In this document: piece by piece, positions 17,133 to 26,932 of the stretch
Layout: each line of letters begins with the position of its first letter
Numbering within the stretch: position 1 is the stretch's first letter
Source of the DNA: Sulfuricurvum sp.
GTDB lineage: Bacteria > Campylobacterota > Campylobacteria > Campylobacterales > Sulfurimonadaceae
Assembly: GCA_024637295.1 (NCBI GenBank)
Contig: JAGXFL010000001.1
Coordinates: 311,495 to 375,494, forward strand
Length of the DNA stretch: 64,000 nucleotides
Direction: 5' to 3'
Made by a program: the position numbers and the translations under genes
The notes under the pieces: model-generated
What the model was told of the DNA's origin: nothing
Seen by the model: the letters and a program-made list of their open reading frames with translations, nothing else
The model's database searches: none

Positions 17133-17896
17133 GGGAGGATTTTTTGCATTGGAATTTGGTACCCATTGGCTTTTAAAATTTTATGTGCTTTTGTCGAAGT
17201 CATAAATTTTAAAAACTTTTTGGCGGCAATTTGGTTATCCGGCGAGCTGTTTTTGAGCCCAACCATTGCCTGATCGATCGTATTGTACGCTTTAGGATCG
17301 ATTTCGACCCATTTACCGACGTTTTTCATCTCAGGCGATAGAACGATCGATTTGGACATAAACCCAACATCGACGGCTTTGGTCGTGACATACGCGCCTA
17401 CTTGGGAGATTGATTCAGCGATGATGAGTTTTCCTTGTACATTGTTATCGACTTTGTAATAGCGCATAGCATTCACAGCTTCGATACCGTAGGGTGCTGT
17501 TTTAGGATTGGCAACAGCGATTGTTTTAACCGATGAATCGGTGACAATGGCAACACCTTTGGATAAATCCACATCGCTATCGCTCCATAATATGAGTATT
17601 CCATACGCGTACACTTGCGCAGGAGTTGTAGTAAATCCACCATTGGCAAGTTTCGCAGGATATTCAACATCAGCCGATAAAAACGCATCATAGGGCGCAC
17701 CGCTCATGATTTGCTGAGTGAGTTTTCCTGAAGCACCCGTAATAATTTTAACGTCGATCCCCGATTCTTTCGTGAATGCCTTGGCAATATCGGTAACCGC
17801 ATATTTCATATTGGCCGCAGCGGCAACGGTGATTGTTTGCGCCCAGAGGGTGGAAGAAAATGCCAGTACGGCGAGGAAGAGTTGTAATGGTTTCAT
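17129..17896 (-). CDS. modA: Molybdate-binding periplasmic protein ModA
   Basis: A 255-residue periplasmic solute-binding protein with a signal peptide (LQLFLAVLAFSSTLWA). The mature protein begins TITVAAAANMKYAVTDIAKAF, the family signature, followed by GASGKLTQQIMSGAPYDAFLSAD, which contributes Ser residues to the oxyanion pocket. AYVTTKAVDVGFMSKS and the C-terminal FLKFMTSTKAHKILKANGY also fit ModA. ATG at 17896 is chosen: AAGGAG lies five bases upstream, while the preceding TTG (17899) is too close to it. It is the first gene of the transporter operon, behind a ModE-type operator. Confidence 0.93.
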   Translation of the reverse strand: MKPLQLFLAVLAFSSTLWAQTITVAAAANMKYAVTDIAKAFTKESGIDVKIITGASGKLTQQIMSGAPYDAFLSADVEYPAKLANGGFTTTPAQVYAYGILILWSDSDVDLSKGVAIVTDSSVKTIAVANPKTAPYGIEAVNAMRYYKVDNNVQGKLIIAESISQVGAYVTTKAVDVGFMSKSIVLSPEMKNVGKWVEIDPKAYNTIDQAMVGLKNSSPDNQIAAKKFLKFMTSTKAHKILKANGYQIPMQKILP

Positions 17897-17975
17897 CAAG
17901 GCTCCTTAGTATCTATTATGATATAACGATAAATTAATATATGCAAAAACGGTTCATAAAAAAATACGACATTTA

Positions 17976-17999
17976 CGTTATGTTTTGTAAGATATAACG
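17976..17999. promoter_or_regulatory. Probable ModE operator upstream of modA
   Basis: CGTTATGT (17976-17983) and ATATAACG (17992-17999) form a near-perfect dyad with an 8-base spacer, matching ModE-type operators (CGTTATAT with its complement). A second right half-site ATATAACG at 17921-17928, with a poor left partner at the same spacing, lies closer to modA. This predicts repression of modA-TOBE-modB-modC when molybdate is plentiful. Confidence 0.75.
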
Positions 18000-18038
18000 A
18001 ATTATAGAAACATAAACTTAAAAAAAGATACAAAAATA

Positions 18039-18815
18039 CTATAACCCAATAATAATATGTAGCGGTGAGATAATAGCGTAAGCTATCATGCCGATTTGTA
18101 AATTTTGCAGAATATCCTGCTTTTTCAGGGCAATTAGCAGTGTACCACCATTCAGGCGCAATGCAATCTCAACATTATCACCCGCAGACTCCAACGACTC
18201 GATTGTTCCGCAGAGGATATTATCAGCAGAAGTGGAATCAGGGAGAGTGGTAAGTATTTTTATGTCGCTTGATTTGATAATCGCATAGAGATCACACCCT
18301 ACCGTTAGCCCCATATTTTCTACCGATTTGGCGGTGATGGTAGAGTGGAGAATGTCTGAACCACTGAGGGCTAGGGTGAGGGTGGAATGCAGACCATTTA
18401 GTTTGATAGACGAGAGGGTTGCGGGAAGCTGATTGCGTGCACTGGTAGTGAGAAAGGTGCGGCTGAGGATTCGGGCAAGACGCTCTGGATCGTTTCCTGC
18501 TTCGGAAAAGCGGTCGATGAATTGGCGATGGAGTTCGTTAAAACGTTTGAAAGTCGCGATGAGTTCCCGTGCATAGAGGGTAAGTTTCGTTCCACCTCCT
18601 CCACGGCCTCCTGTGAGGCGTTCGATAAGAGGTTGATCGGCTAGGGCATTCATCCCGTTGATCCGCTCCCACGCCGCTTTATAGCTCATTTTCATCTCTT
18701 TAGCGGCGGCATTGATCGATCCCGTTTGATCGATTCTCTCTAGCAGTTCAATACGCCCTGATCCTAAAAAGTTTTGTCCCTCTTTGGTGAGCCAGAAACG
18801 TCCATCAATTTTCAT
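18039..18815 (-). CDS. modE: Molybdenum-dependent transcriptional regulator ModE
   Basis: A 258-residue ModE. The N-terminal winged helix (GRIELLERIDQTGSINAAAKEMKMSYKAAWERINGMN) is the LysR-type HTH typical of ModE, followed by the glycine-rich GGRGGGGTKLT turn and a helical dimer region. Two TOBE/MOP units (about 125-190 and 195-258) bind molybdate. It should repress the modA operon through the dyad 40-60 bp beyond its own stop. It starts only 8 bp after the preceding unknown gene, so it is probably read from the long upstream cluster rather than its own promoter. Confidence 0.92.
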   Translation of the reverse strand: MKIDGRFWLTKEGQNFLGSGRIELLERIDQTGSINAAAKEMKMSYKAAWERINGMNALADQPLIERLTGGRGGGGTKLTLYARELIATFKRFNELHRQFIDRFSEAGNDPERLARILSRTFLTTSARNQLPATLSSIKLNGLHSTLTLALSGSDILHSTITAKSVENMGLTVGCDLYAIIKSSDIKILTTLPDSTSADNILCGTIESLESAGDNVEIALRLNGGTLLIALKKQDILQNLQIGMIAYAIISPLHIIIGL

Positions 18816-18823
18816 GAGCGCTT

Positions 18824-19369
18824 TTATTCGCCTTCTTCTATTTCAGTATCTTCCGTTTCGCTATCATCAGGAGACGACGGATTGAAGTTGAGAATTTTTT
18901 TAGTAACACTCACGGAGCAGAAAAAGAAAATTTCAAACATAGGTGTCATCAGCGTCGTATCGCTATCGACGATCTCAAATGCTTTGAAACTAAAACCCGT
19001 ACCGTCTTCTTCTTTATTCATGGCTACGGTAAATGTTAAGGGTCCCAACGAGCGAAGCATGTTAGCGACATTTTTATACGATTTGTTCTCTTTGGCAGCC
19101 ATAAGGTTTTGATCTTCATCCGTTCGGGCATTCATGCGTGTACTTAGGAGTGAAAGATTGTCACGATGGACGTTTTTATTCCATTTGATGAGACCTTTTG
19201 GAAATCGCAACAAGGCCGTTTTTGAAATCAACGGATGAGGAGAGGTTTTCCGGATAGTCTCAAGAAGTTTTAGTAAAGAGTTTTTTCCCCCGATTAAAGC
19301 GGCATAAGAGAGGAGTTGATCTCGAAGCAGTATTTTTTGGGCGTCTGAGAGTTTGTGAAAGTGGCACAC
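18824..19369 (-). CDS. Unknown protein between aroE and modE
   Basis: A 181-residue cytoplasmic protein not recognised. The N-terminal half is helical and Lys/Leu-rich (KLSDAQKILLRDQLLSYAALIGGKNSLLKLLETIRK). The second half has a beta pattern (PLTFTVAMNKEEDGTGFSFKAFEIV), and the last 20 residues are an acidic tail (SSPDDSETEDTEIEEGE). No signal peptide or membrane segment. It lies 47 bp after aroE and 8 bp before modE on the same strand. It may be specific to Campylobacterota, which is an impression rather than a search result. Confidence 0.7.
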   Translation of the reverse strand: MCHFHKLSDAQKILLRDQLLSYAALIGGKNSLLKLLETIRKTSPHPLISKTALLRFPKGLIKWNKNVHRDNLSLLSTRMNARTDEDQNLMAAKENKSYKNVANMLRSLGPLTFTVAMNKEEDGTGFSFKAFEIVDSDTTLMTPMFEIFFFCSVSVTKKILNFNPSSPDDSETEDTEIEEGE

Positions 19370-19416
19370 AAATGGCCTTTGAATTAAGATGTGTAATTAT
19401 AGCGGTTATTTGGTCT

Positions 19417-20208
19417 CTAATATAAAAAGCTTTGTTTCATAATCGGGCGGATAGTGTCTGTTGAAACCGTACCGTGTATAAAGAGATGATTGGCCAAAAC
19501 CCCTTGTTCGAGCAACATATCTGATCCATCTTTAAAAGGGAGTCCGGCACGTTTGACTTCGCGTAAAAATGGGGTCTCTTTGCCGTAAATGACGTCAATG
19601 GCACAACGGGCATGTGAGAGTAACTCAGTAAGTAAAGGGGCGTTTAGAGGCAGCAGATCATCGCTGAGGCCCGCTGATGTGGTATTGATAATCAGATCAT
19701 AGGAATCGGGGGTAAATGTTTCCCAGTTGTAGGCTTGATAACCGTTTTCATGGAAATAGTCCAAACGATTGGATGAACGGTTGAGAATGACAGGTTCAAT
19801 ACCGTTTTGGCGTAAAACAGTGGCGAGTGCTTTTGCCGTTCCTCCCGCTCCGATGATCAATGCATTTTGCAAAGGGCCAAACGATTGAATCGCGGCAATA
19901 AAGCCATCGGCATCGGTGTTGTAGCCTATTAATTTACCATTCTCGTTGATAATGGTGTTAACGGCTCCAATCTTTTTTGCAATTCCCCGTATTTCATCGC
20001 ATGCTGCAAATGCCGCCTCTTTATGGGGTACGGTTATATTGGCACCGCTCAGGCTTTTTTGGAAAAAAATATCGCGTAATTGTGAACCATCATAAAGCTG
20101 TGTACGTGTATAGCATGCGTTGAGGGAGAGAGTTTTGAAAACATGGTTGTGCATTAACGGAGAACGTGAGTGACTCACGGGATCACCGAAAATAGTAAAG
20201 ACGTTCAT
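19417..20208 (-). CDS. aroE: Shikimate dehydrogenase (NADP+)
   Basis: A 263-residue AroE that reduces 3-dehydroshikimate to shikimate with NADPH. Substrate-site residues are clear: SHSRSP at 12-17, GANITVPHK with catalytic Lys63, and NTDADG with catalytic Asp99. The nucleotide-binding loop GAGGTAKA is at 120-127, and NRSS follows the second strand, fitting NADP preference. Its ATG overlaps the trpE stop by one base (TAATG), so the two are coupled; both serve aromatic amino acid synthesis. Confidence 0.95.
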   Translation of the reverse strand: MNVFTIFGDPVSHSRSPLMHNHVFKTLSLNACYTRTQLYDGSQLRDIFFQKSLSGANITVPHKEAAFAACDEIRGIAKKIGAVNTIINENGKLIGYNTDADGFIAAIQSFGPLQNALIIGAGGTAKALATVLRQNGIEPVILNRSSNRLDYFHENGYQAYNWETFTPDSYDLIINTTSAGLSDDLLPLNAPLLTELLSHARCAIDVIYGKETPFLREVKRAGLPFKDGSDMLLEQGVLANHLFIHGTVSTDTIRPIMKQSFLY

Positions 20209-21620
20209 TATTGCGGTTGTGCCAGATCGTTAAGTGTGCTGGTTAATGCACCTAATTTATTCGTGACTTCGAGATATTCAAGCTCATGAACAGAGTCAGC
20301 GACAATCCCTGCACCTGCTTGAAGTATGATCTTGTCAGGCTTAATAAGAGCCGTTCGGATCGTAATAGCTGTGTCCATATTACCGTCAAAGCCAAAATAG
20401 CCGATCGTTCCACTGTAAAACCCGCGTTTTACCCCTTCGTATTGGGCAATAAGTTCCATCGCACGTATTTTTGGTGCACCGGTCATGGTACCTGCTGTAA
20501 AGGTTGCGGCAAGAAGATCAAACATATCTCTATCGTCACGTAATTGCGCATGGACGTCTGAGACAATATGCATTACATGTGAATAGCGTTCAACATGCAT
20601 CATCTCTTCAACACGTACGGTTCCCGTCTTGGCAACACGTCCTACATCGTTACGTCCCAAATCAATGAGCATTAAATGTTCAGCCAACTCTTTTGGATCT
20701 GCTAATAATTCTTCTTCAAGTTCTAAATCACGTTGTTTATCAACGCCGCGTTTACGTGTACCTGCAATAGGGCGCAATAAAATATCGCCATTATCCAATT
20801 TGACCATCACTTCGGGTGAACTTCCTACGATGCTAAAATCACCGTACTCCATTAGGTACATATAGGGGGAAGGATTTTTAATGCGTAATACGCGATAAAA
20901 ACTAAAGGGGTCAACAGTAGCATTGCGAATGTAACGGTTAGTCATAAGAATTTGGAAAACGTCTCCACTTTTTATCATCTCTTTTGAACGGTCAACCATA
21001 TCAAAAAATTGCGATTTACTGTAAATGAAGTTACCGCCCATATCATTGGTAATCGGCAGTAACGGTGTGTAATGATAGGTCGATTTCAATTCAGCCTCAA
21101 TAGTCTGAAACTGATCATTAAAGGCTGTAAGTGTCGATATGAGAGTAATGGTAGAGTGTTTATGGGAAACCACGATTACAAGCTTTGGCAAGATCAAGTC
21201 CATGTCCGGAATATCTGTTTGATCTTCCAAATTACTCATCGAAGCATTGAGCGTCGGTTCAAATACTTTGACCATATCGTAGCCGATATAACCTATGAAT
21301 CCATCAACATAGCCTACCCCAAGCTCTTTAGTTTGCGTGCGAAAGTAGTCACGATCACATCTGCGATAATAACGTTTTAGAAACTCAAAAGGGGATTCTG
21401 GAATGACACATCTTGTACTGTTTGAATCAGTATAATACGCTTTTTTATGCGAGTAACTAAGGCGTTCACGAGCACCAAGGGCGATGATCGTATAGTTTCC
21501 ATTACTGTTGCCGGCACTTTCAAAAAGAAAAGAGATTTCATTAGGGAAAAGCTCTTTAATCTTTTCATAAATACTAATAGGTGCAAATTGATCGAGGGTA
21601 AAACGATGAGAGTGAATCAC
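20208..21620 (-). CDS. trpE: Anthranilate synthase component I
   Basis: A 470-residue chorismate-utilising enzyme. The N-terminal half has the TrpE/PabB-type N domain (ISFLFESAGNSNGNYTIIALGA). The C-terminal chorismate-binding half contains LRPIAGTRKRG, LGRNDVGRVAKTGTV, FTAGTMTGAPKIRAMELI and LQAGAGIVADSVHELEYLE. PIAGT rather than PIKGT favours TrpE over PabB. It makes anthranilate from chorismate with a glutamine amidotransferase (TrpG) that is not encoded nearby. It is translationally coupled to aroE and starts just after the SPOR gene stop. A dual TrpE/PabB role cannot be excluded. Confidence 0.88.
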   Translation of the reverse strand: MIHSHRFTLDQFAPISIYEKIKELFPNEISFLFESAGNSNGNYTIIALGARERLSYSHKKAYYTDSNSTRCVIPESPFEFLKRYYRRCDRDYFRTQTKELGVGYVDGFIGYIGYDMVKVFEPTLNASMSNLEDQTDIPDMDLILPKLVIVVSHKHSTITLISTLTAFNDQFQTIEAELKSTYHYTPLLPITNDMGGNFIYSKSQFFDMVDRSKEMIKSGDVFQILMTNRYIRNATVDPFSFYRVLRIKNPSPYMYLMEYGDFSIVGSSPEVMVKLDNGDILLRPIAGTRKRGVDKQRDLELEEELLADPKELAEHLMLIDLGRNDVGRVAKTGTVRVEEMMHVERYSHVMHIVSDVHAQLRDDRDMFDLLAATFTAGTMTGAPKIRAMELIAQYEGVKRGFYSGTIGYFGFDGNMDTAITIRTALIKPDKIILQAGAGIVADSVHELEYLEVTNKLGALTSTLNDLAQPQ

Positions 21621-21621
21621 A

Positions 21622-22500
21622 TTATCCCTTTATCTTGAAAGCTTTTGCCTCAACATTTTGGCGAATGGTACCCATGGCATCTTGGACAGATTTCTCACCT
21701 TGAAACGGACCGACAAGAACTTTGCTTACTGACCCGTTCTTTTGAGTTGTATATTTCATGCCGCTGGCATTGAGACGATCAAATAAAGCTTGATTTGGTT
21801 CATTAGTAAATGATCCCACTTGTATATAATAAGTTTGTCCGGCAGCACTTGCAGCTGCTGGTGTTTTTACCTCTGCGGTTTTAGGTGCAGCGGATGGTGT
21901 TGACGTATCTTGAGATGTTGCTTTAACAGGTGTTTTGGTAGTTACAGATTCTTGGGCAACTTTTTTGGTTTCTGTAACTTTTGCAGTAGAAGGCTTATCT
22001 TGCTTTATAACAGCGGTTCCATGAGGTTTTTGCGCAGTAACAACAGGTTTTGTTTTAGTTGGAGTGTTGACTTTTACAGGTTGTACTGGTGTAGAATGAA
22101 TGGTTGTTTTGGTGGCAGGCTGACTTTCGATAATAGGTTCAATGACTTTATTTTCTATAACAGCGGTATTTTGTAACGATTCATTTTTGATCTTTTGAGC
22201 TACTTGATTTAAGTCGGTTGTTTCTTGAGAAGCTTCTTTAGCCGTATCATTGCCTTCTTGAATAACTTCTACAGGTTCAAAGAGGGGATCATTGATGATT
22301 TCAGTCGGCGCTGTTGGTTCCGGCGGTAAAATAGCTTGTGGTGATTTTGGGACTTCATCATTTTTAAGTGAGTTCATAATTACCAGTACGATAATCAGAA
22401 TTAAGGTAAAAGTCGCAATGGCTAATAACAGTTTTTTACTACTGCTATTGGAACCGCTTTTATTTAATATGATGTCGTTAAGCTCGTTTTTTTCTTCCAT
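21622..22500 (-). CDS. SPOR-domain membrane protein
   Basis: A 292-residue bitopic inner-membrane protein: short cytoplasmic N terminus, one membrane helix at about residues 24-44 (LLLAIATFTLILIIVLVIMN), a long Thr/Pro/Lys/Gln-rich periplasmic linker (about 50-215) and a C-terminal SPOR domain (QTYYIQVGSFTNEPNQALFDRLNASG to the end). SPOR domains bind denuded glycan strands at the septum, so a cell-division or envelope role is likely. It sits in the glyA-DUF1882-SPOR-trpE order familiar from Campylobacterota. Confidence 0.88.
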   Translation of the reverse strand: MEEKNELNDIILNKSGSNSSSKKLLLAIATFTLILIIVLVIMNSLKNDEVPKSPQAILPPEPTAPTEIINDPLFEPVEVIQEGNDTAKEASQETTDLNQVAQKIKNESLQNTAVIENKVIEPIIESQPATKTTIHSTPVQPVKVNTPTKTKPVVTAQKPHGTAVIKQDKPSTAKVTETKKVAQESVTTKTPVKATSQDTSTPSAAPKTAEVKTPAAASAAGQTYYIQVGSFTNEPNQALFDRLNASGMKYTTQKNGSVSKVLVGPFQGEKSVQDAMGTIRQNVEAKAFKIKG

Positions 22501-22518
22501 TTAGTGCTCCTATTAGCA

Positions 22519-23061
22519 TTACATATGTTTTGACCAAGAAGCACCGCGTTCTTTTGCATATACTTCATAGGGTAAATTGAGAATATTGTATTCCAACGGT
22601 AATTCATCCGTTGGAAACATTCGCCATTGTTTAGGCTGTTTAGCAGCCAATTTCATTGAAATCGTTTTACCCAATTGTATAGCCTCTTGAAATGTCGTGT
22701 GGCCTTTGTGAATATACACATGTAAATGCCCCGGTGTTTTCGTTTCATAGGCGGTAAAATTGATGTATCCTTCTTCACGTAGCAATAATTGTGCCTTATG
22801 ATAAAAACGCTGAGGATCCGTGCCATTGTAGTCGATAACAATATTTTCAACTTTATTATGCTGATTGATCAATGAGTGTGCAATAGTAATTTGTTTTTTT
22901 AGATGCTGGTCTATGATGGCTTGACTCATAGTTTTATTGATACGTTCATATTTATTGAAAAAAGTACGACCTTTATAGTCAATTTTACTAACCATAGTGT
23001 CATGTTTTAGCCAATAATGATCAGAAACAATTTTAATTAATTTCATGTCCATAGAAGTCAT
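22519..23061 (-). CDS. DUF1882 family protein
   Basis: A 180-residue cytoplasmic protein that resembles the DUF1882 (PF08966) family, which is confined to Campylobacterota as far as known. Visible features are [30 protein letters not shown] near the N terminus and a central [34 protein letters not shown] that looks like alternating strands and helices. No catalytic motif is evident. It lies 47 bp after glyA and 18 bp before the SPOR gene. Function is unknown. Confidence 0.8.
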   Translation of the reverse strand: MTSMDMKLIKIVSDHYWLKHDTMVSKIDYKGRTFFNKYERINKTMSQAIIDQHLKKQITIAHSLINQHNKVENIVIDYNGTDPQRFYHKAQLLLREEGYINFTAYETKTPGHLHVYIHKGHTTFQEAIQLGKTISMKLAAKQPKQWRMFPTDELPLEYNILNLPYEVYAKERGASWSKHM

Positions 23062-23108
23062 ATCAATTCCATTCCTTTATTGCTTTGGTGAAATCCAAAG
23101 CAATTGTA

Positions 23109-24356
23109 TCAATAAGTTGGTTGTTTGTAGATAATAAAGCCACGGGCAAGGGCTTTAAGCTCTTCTTTGATAGCTGATTGTTTCTGTGTATTTTCGATGT
23201 CGTCTAAAACATCAGCAATCTTATTAGCAATAATCTCAAATTCTTTTTCTTTCATACCGCGTGAAGTAAGGGCAGGGCTACCGATACGTACACCACTGGT
23301 GACGAATGGAGAACGTGTCTCACCTGGTACGGTATTTTTATTTACAGTGATTCCGGCACGCCCAAGAGCGGCATCTGCTTCTTTACCGCTGAATGGCTTA
23401 TTAAGAAACGATACAAGAATAAGGTGGTTGTCCGTACCGCCACTTACGATGTCATATCCACGTTTGATCAAAACATCAGCCAGAACTTTCGCATTGGCTT
23501 TTACTTGTTTTGCGTAGACTTTCCATTCATCGGAAAGGTTGTATTTGAATCCAACTGCTTTTGCAGCGATCACGTGTACCAATGGACCACCTTGAAGTGC
23601 AGGGAAAATAGCAGAATTGATTTTTTTAGCAATCTCTTCATCATTGGTCATGATCATACCGCCGCGTGGTCCTGCAAGGGTTTTATGAGTAGTTGTGGTT
23701 ACAACATCAGCATATGGGAATGGGCTAGGGTGTTCACCCGCGCATACCAATCCTGCAATGTGAGCGATGTCTGCAAATAAAATAGCGCCGACAGCATCCG
23801 CGATCTCACGGAATTTTGCAAAATCGATCTCACGTGCATAAGCAGAAGCACCGCACACAATGATCTTTGGCTGGACGATTTTAGCAATATCCATGACACG
23901 CTCATAGTTGATACGTCCATCCAGCTCTACACCATAGGAAAAGCTATGGTAGTTTTTACCGGAGAAGCTCACTTTTGAACCGTGCGTCAAGTGACCGCCA
24001 TGGCTAAGATCCATACCCAATAGTTTGTCACCTGCTTGAAGTAATGCCGCATACACTGCACCGTTTGCCGATGAACCAGAGTGAGGCTGAACATTAGCAA
24101 AGTTACAGCCAAAAAGCTTACAGGCACGATCGATTGCCAATTGTTCTACGCCATCCGCATATTCGCATCCGCCATAATAACGTTTAGCCGGATAACCTTC
24201 CGCATATTTATTTGTAAAAACACTTCCCATGGCTTCCATAACTGCTGGAAGGGTAAAGTTTTCAGAAGCGATCATTTCTAAATGGTCACTTTGACGCTCT
24301 AGCTCTTGTTCACACAGTGTGTAGATTTCATTATCGTATTCTTTTAAAAAACTCAT
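23109..24356 (-). CDS. glyA: Serine hydroxymethyltransferase
   Basis: A 415-residue PLP enzyme converting serine plus tetrahydrofolate to glycine plus 5,10-methylene-THF. The start [22 protein letters not shown], substrate region [15 protein letters not shown], and the PLP-lysine motif [18 protein letters not shown] are diagnostic, and the length is normal. Its ATG overlaps the lysS stop by 4 bp (ATGA), so it is coupled to lysS in the minus-strand cluster. Confidence 0.96.
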   Translation of the reverse strand: MSFLKEYDNEIYTLCEQELERQSDHLEMIASENFTLPAVMEAMGSVFTNKYAEGYPAKRYYGGCEYADGVEQLAIDRACKLFGCNFANVQPHSGSSANGAVYAALLQAGDKLLGMDLSHGGHLTHGSKVSFSGKNYHSFSYGVELDGRINYERVMDIAKIVQPKIIVCGASAYAREIDFAKFREIADAVGAILFADIAHIAGLVCAGEHPSPFPYADVVTTTTHKTLAGPRGGMIMTNDEEIAKKINSAIFPALQGGPLVHVIAAKAVGFKYNLSDEWKVYAKQVKANAKVLADVLIKRGYDIVSGGTDNHLILVSFLNKPFSGKEADAALGRAGITVNKNTVPGETRSPFVTSGVRIGSPALTSRGMKEKEFEIIANKIADVLDDIENTQKQSAIKEELKALARGFIIYKQPTY

Positions 24357-25870
24357 TCTTCTTCTCCATTATTAATATGATTGTGGTGTATCGGTTTCAT
24401 TGCCGGGAACAGCAACACATCCCGAATTGAGTGTTGATTGGTCAGCATCATGACTAAACGGTCGATTCCGATACCTTGACCGGCTGTCGGAGCCATGCCG
24501 TAAGACAATGCAGTGACAAAGTCTTCATCCATATCGTGTGCTTCGTCATCACCGGTCTCTTTGGCCGCCATTTGTCCCTCAAAACGCTCTAGCTGATCGA
24601 TTGGGTCATTAAGCTCGCTAAAGGCATTGGCTATCTCACGCCCAGCTATAAAGAGTTCAAATCTATCGGTAAGTTCCGGACGCTCATCATTACGGCGTGC
24701 CAATGGAGAAATTTCAACAGGGTAGTGGGTAATAAATGTTGGATTGATGAGTTTGCCTTCAACAAACTCATCAAATAACTCTCCTTGAAGTTGTCCCAAA
24801 TTCATGGCCGGTTTTGTCTCAAGATTATGCGATTTCATATAATCCAAAATTGCTTGCTTGTTATTGACAACTTCCTCAGGAACTCCACCGATTTGTGTCA
24901 AACTTTTGACAAGCTCAATCTCAATAAATTGATCAAAATCGATTTCAAGTTCACCGTATGGAAGACGTTTTGGAAGATTTAGATGATCTAATAAATAGTC
25001 AAAGTATTCTTTAGTCAAAAGTATTAGATCTTTATAGGTTTTAAATGCCCAATAAAATTCAATGGACGTAAATTCAGGGTTATGGGTTGCATCCATCCCT
25101 TCGTTACGGAAATTTCGATTAATTTCAAACACTGCTTCAAATCCACCGACGATCAGACGTTTGAGATACAGTTCCGGAGCAATACGTAAAAAGCGATCAA
25201 CTCCAAGCGCATTATGGTGCGTCATGAATGGTTTTGCATTTGCACCACCGGCGATAGGATGCATCATTGGTGTCTCAACCTCTAAAAACCCTTTGTCTTC
25301 AAAGAATCTGCGTGTGAGACTGACAACTTTACTGCGGATATGAAAGGTCTTGCGTACTTCTGAATTCATAATAAGATCAAGATAGCGTTGACGGTATCGC
25401 ATCTCTTTATCTTGAAGACCATGAAATTTTTCAGGTAACGGAGAGATGGCTTTGGTCAAGAGCGTTAATTCGTGTGCATGCAAAGAGAGTTCCCCTTGCT
25501 GCGTAACGAATGGATAACCGGTAACTTCAATAATATCACCGACCTCTATGAGCTTTTTAAAAACATCATTATAAAAGTTTTCAGGGAGGTTGTCCCGTGC
25601 TACATAAATCTGAAGCATTCCACTTTCATCTTCAATTTTAACAAAACTGGCTTTTCCCATAAGTCGAAAAAGTTTAATTCTTCCTGCAACGGTATAATGG
25701 CGGTTCTCATCACGTTTATCTTCTTTTTGAAGAAGATCAGAATTGACGTTGTAATACTTTTCAATAGTAGTATTACGATTTGAGTTATTCGCATAGGGAT
25801 CAATTCCCATATCTCTTAATTGATTGGCTTTGTCGATTCTCTGTAGAATATATTGATTGTCGAAAGTCAC
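24353..25870 (-). CDS. lysS: Lysyl-tRNA synthetase, class II
   Basis: A 505-residue class II LysRS. The N-terminal OB-fold anticodon-binding domain (about 60-145) contains [24 protein letters not shown]. Catalytic motif 1 is around [24 protein letters not shown], motif 2 is [29 protein letters not shown], and motif 3 is [15 protein letters not shown] near the C terminus. It is encoded 12 bp after fur and overlaps glyA by 4 bp, so it lies inside the same operon. Confidence 0.96.
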   Translation of the reverse strand: MTFDNQYILQRIDKANQLRDMGIDPYANNSNRNTTIEKYYNVNSDLLQKEDKRDENRHYTVAGRIKLFRLMGKASFVKIEDESGMLQIYVARDNLPENFYNDVFKKLIEVGDIIEVTGYPFVTQQGELSLHAHELTLLTKAISPLPEKFHGLQDKEMRYRQRYLDLIMNSEVRKTFHIRSKVVSLTRRFFEDKGFLEVETPMMHPIAGGANAKPFMTHHNALGVDRFLRIAPELYLKRLIVGGFEAVFEINRNFRNEGMDATHNPEFTSIEFYWAFKTYKDLILLTKEYFDYLLDHLNLPKRLPYGELEIDFDQFIEIELVKSLTQIGGVPEEVVNNKQAILDYMKSHNLETKPAMNLGQLQGELFDEFVEGKLINPTFITHYPVEISPLARRNDERPELTDRFELFIAGREIANAFSELNDPIDQLERFEGQMAAKETGDDEAHDMDEDFVTALSYGMAPTAGQGIGIDRLVMMLTNQHSIRDVLLFPAMKPIHHNHINNGEEE

Positions 25871-25881
25871 TAGTGTGCCCT

Positions 25882-26364
25882 TTATTGTTTCATTTTAGTT
25901 TGGCATGGTTGACAAATGCCATAGATTTGCATGGAGTGCTCTTGCATTACAAAACCTAACTCTTCTGCTATTTTTTTTTGTCTCGATTCTATTTCATCAT
26001 CCACAAATTCACTGATCATACCGCATTTGGTGCAGATAATATGATCATGATGATCTTTAGCCCCTAATTCATATTTTTTACCCTGTGCCCCAAATGAAAG
26101 AGAAGTGACCATATCGGAATCTTCAAGCAATGAAAGTGTTCTGTATACGGTTGCAATACCAGTATTTAAGTCAGCATGTTTTTCTTGTATAAGATGATGA
26201 AGTGCCTCAGGCGTTAGATGTTCATCTGAATTGTAAAGCATCTCTAAAATGACTTCACGTTGTATCGTAAATTTCAATCCGTTGTCTTTTAAAAGCTGTT
26301 TAAAGTCACTGAGAAGCTTATTGTACTCGATGCAACGTTGTGTAAAATCAGTGTGGGCACTCAT
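25882..26364 (-). CDS. fur: Ferric uptake regulator, Fur family
   Basis: A 160-residue Fur protein. The winged helix comes first ([31 protein letters not shown], then the recognition helix [20 protein letters not shown]). The metal-binding and dimerisation domain carries [13 protein letters not shown], and a second cysteine pair at the C terminus (GICQPCQ) suggests a structural zinc site. PerR cannot be fully excluded by eye, but the length and N-terminal extension fit epsilonproteobacterial Fur. It lies 4 bp after cvpA and 12 bp before lysS. Confidence 0.88.
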   Translation of the reverse strand: MSAHTDFTQRCIEYNKLLSDFKQLLKDNGLKFTIQREVILEMLYNSDEHLTPEALHHLIQEKHADLNTGIATVYRTLSLLEDSDMVTSLSFGAQGKKYELGAKDHHDHIICTKCGMISEFVDDEIESRQKKIAEELGFVMQEHSMQIYGICQPCQTKMKQ

Positions 26365-26367
26365 CTA

Positions 26368-26928
26368 TTACTTTTCCTTGGCTTGTACTTTTTCTTTGGT
26401 TCCATTTGTGGTACTTTCATTCTTATCGTCTAGGAGGCCAGTTACTTTACCGGTCTCAATATGAAGAATAAAGTCACCTGTAGCAACCATAGGTTCAAAG
26501 AAAATACTCTCTTTCATCTTATCACCGAAATTTTCTTTGATAGCAGTTACACTGAACAATGCATAAACGATTACGGACATAATAAAGAAAAATTTGCTGG
26601 CACCCACAACAAAACCAAGTGCCTGATCAAGGACTCCAAGCCCGCTAAGGGTACTTAAGCGTTTGAATCCAGCACCAAGAGCAACCATGAATAGCCAAAA
26701 GATACCAACGGTAAAGACAAAACCGACAAGATTGACAGCTGCATCAGTTTGAAAATGTAAGATGGAATCATTCAAAAACTTACCGATTGGACCACCAATA
26801 TGGGAAGCGACAAATAGACCTCCAACAATCCCAACCAAACCAAATAGCTCTTTTGAAAAACCATTCATAAGTCCTTTTAAACCTAATAACAAAACAATAC
26901 TGCCAACAGCAACATCAAAATAATTCAT
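26368..26928 (-). CDS. CvpA family membrane protein
   Basis: A 186-residue protein matching the CvpA (colicin V production) family: four membrane helices in the first 125 residues, starting MNYFDVAVGSIVLLLGLKGLMNGFSKELFGLVG, with GLGVLDQALGFVVGASKFFFIMSVIVYAL further on. A charged cytoplasmic tail of about 40 residues ends the protein (NESTTNGTKEKVQAKEK). In other bacteria CvpA supports envelope integrity. It is encoded between the GGDEF gene (4-bp gap) and fur (3-bp gap). Confidence 0.85.
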   Translation of the reverse strand: MNYFDVAVGSIVLLLGLKGLMNGFSKELFGLVGIVGGLFVASHIGGPIGKFLNDSILHFQTDAAVNLVGFVFTVGIFWLFMVALGAGFKRLSTLSGLGVLDQALGFVVGASKFFFIMSVIVYALFSVTAIKENFGDKMKESIFFEPMVATGDFILHIETGKVTGLLDDKNESTTNGTKEKVQAKEK

Positions 26929-26932
26929 ACGA

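Noticed and set aside
23167..23780. Two plus-strand frames of about 117 codons opposite glyA
   Set aside because: The minus-strand frame is a full, conserved serine hydroxymethyltransferase; the plus-strand frames have no support.
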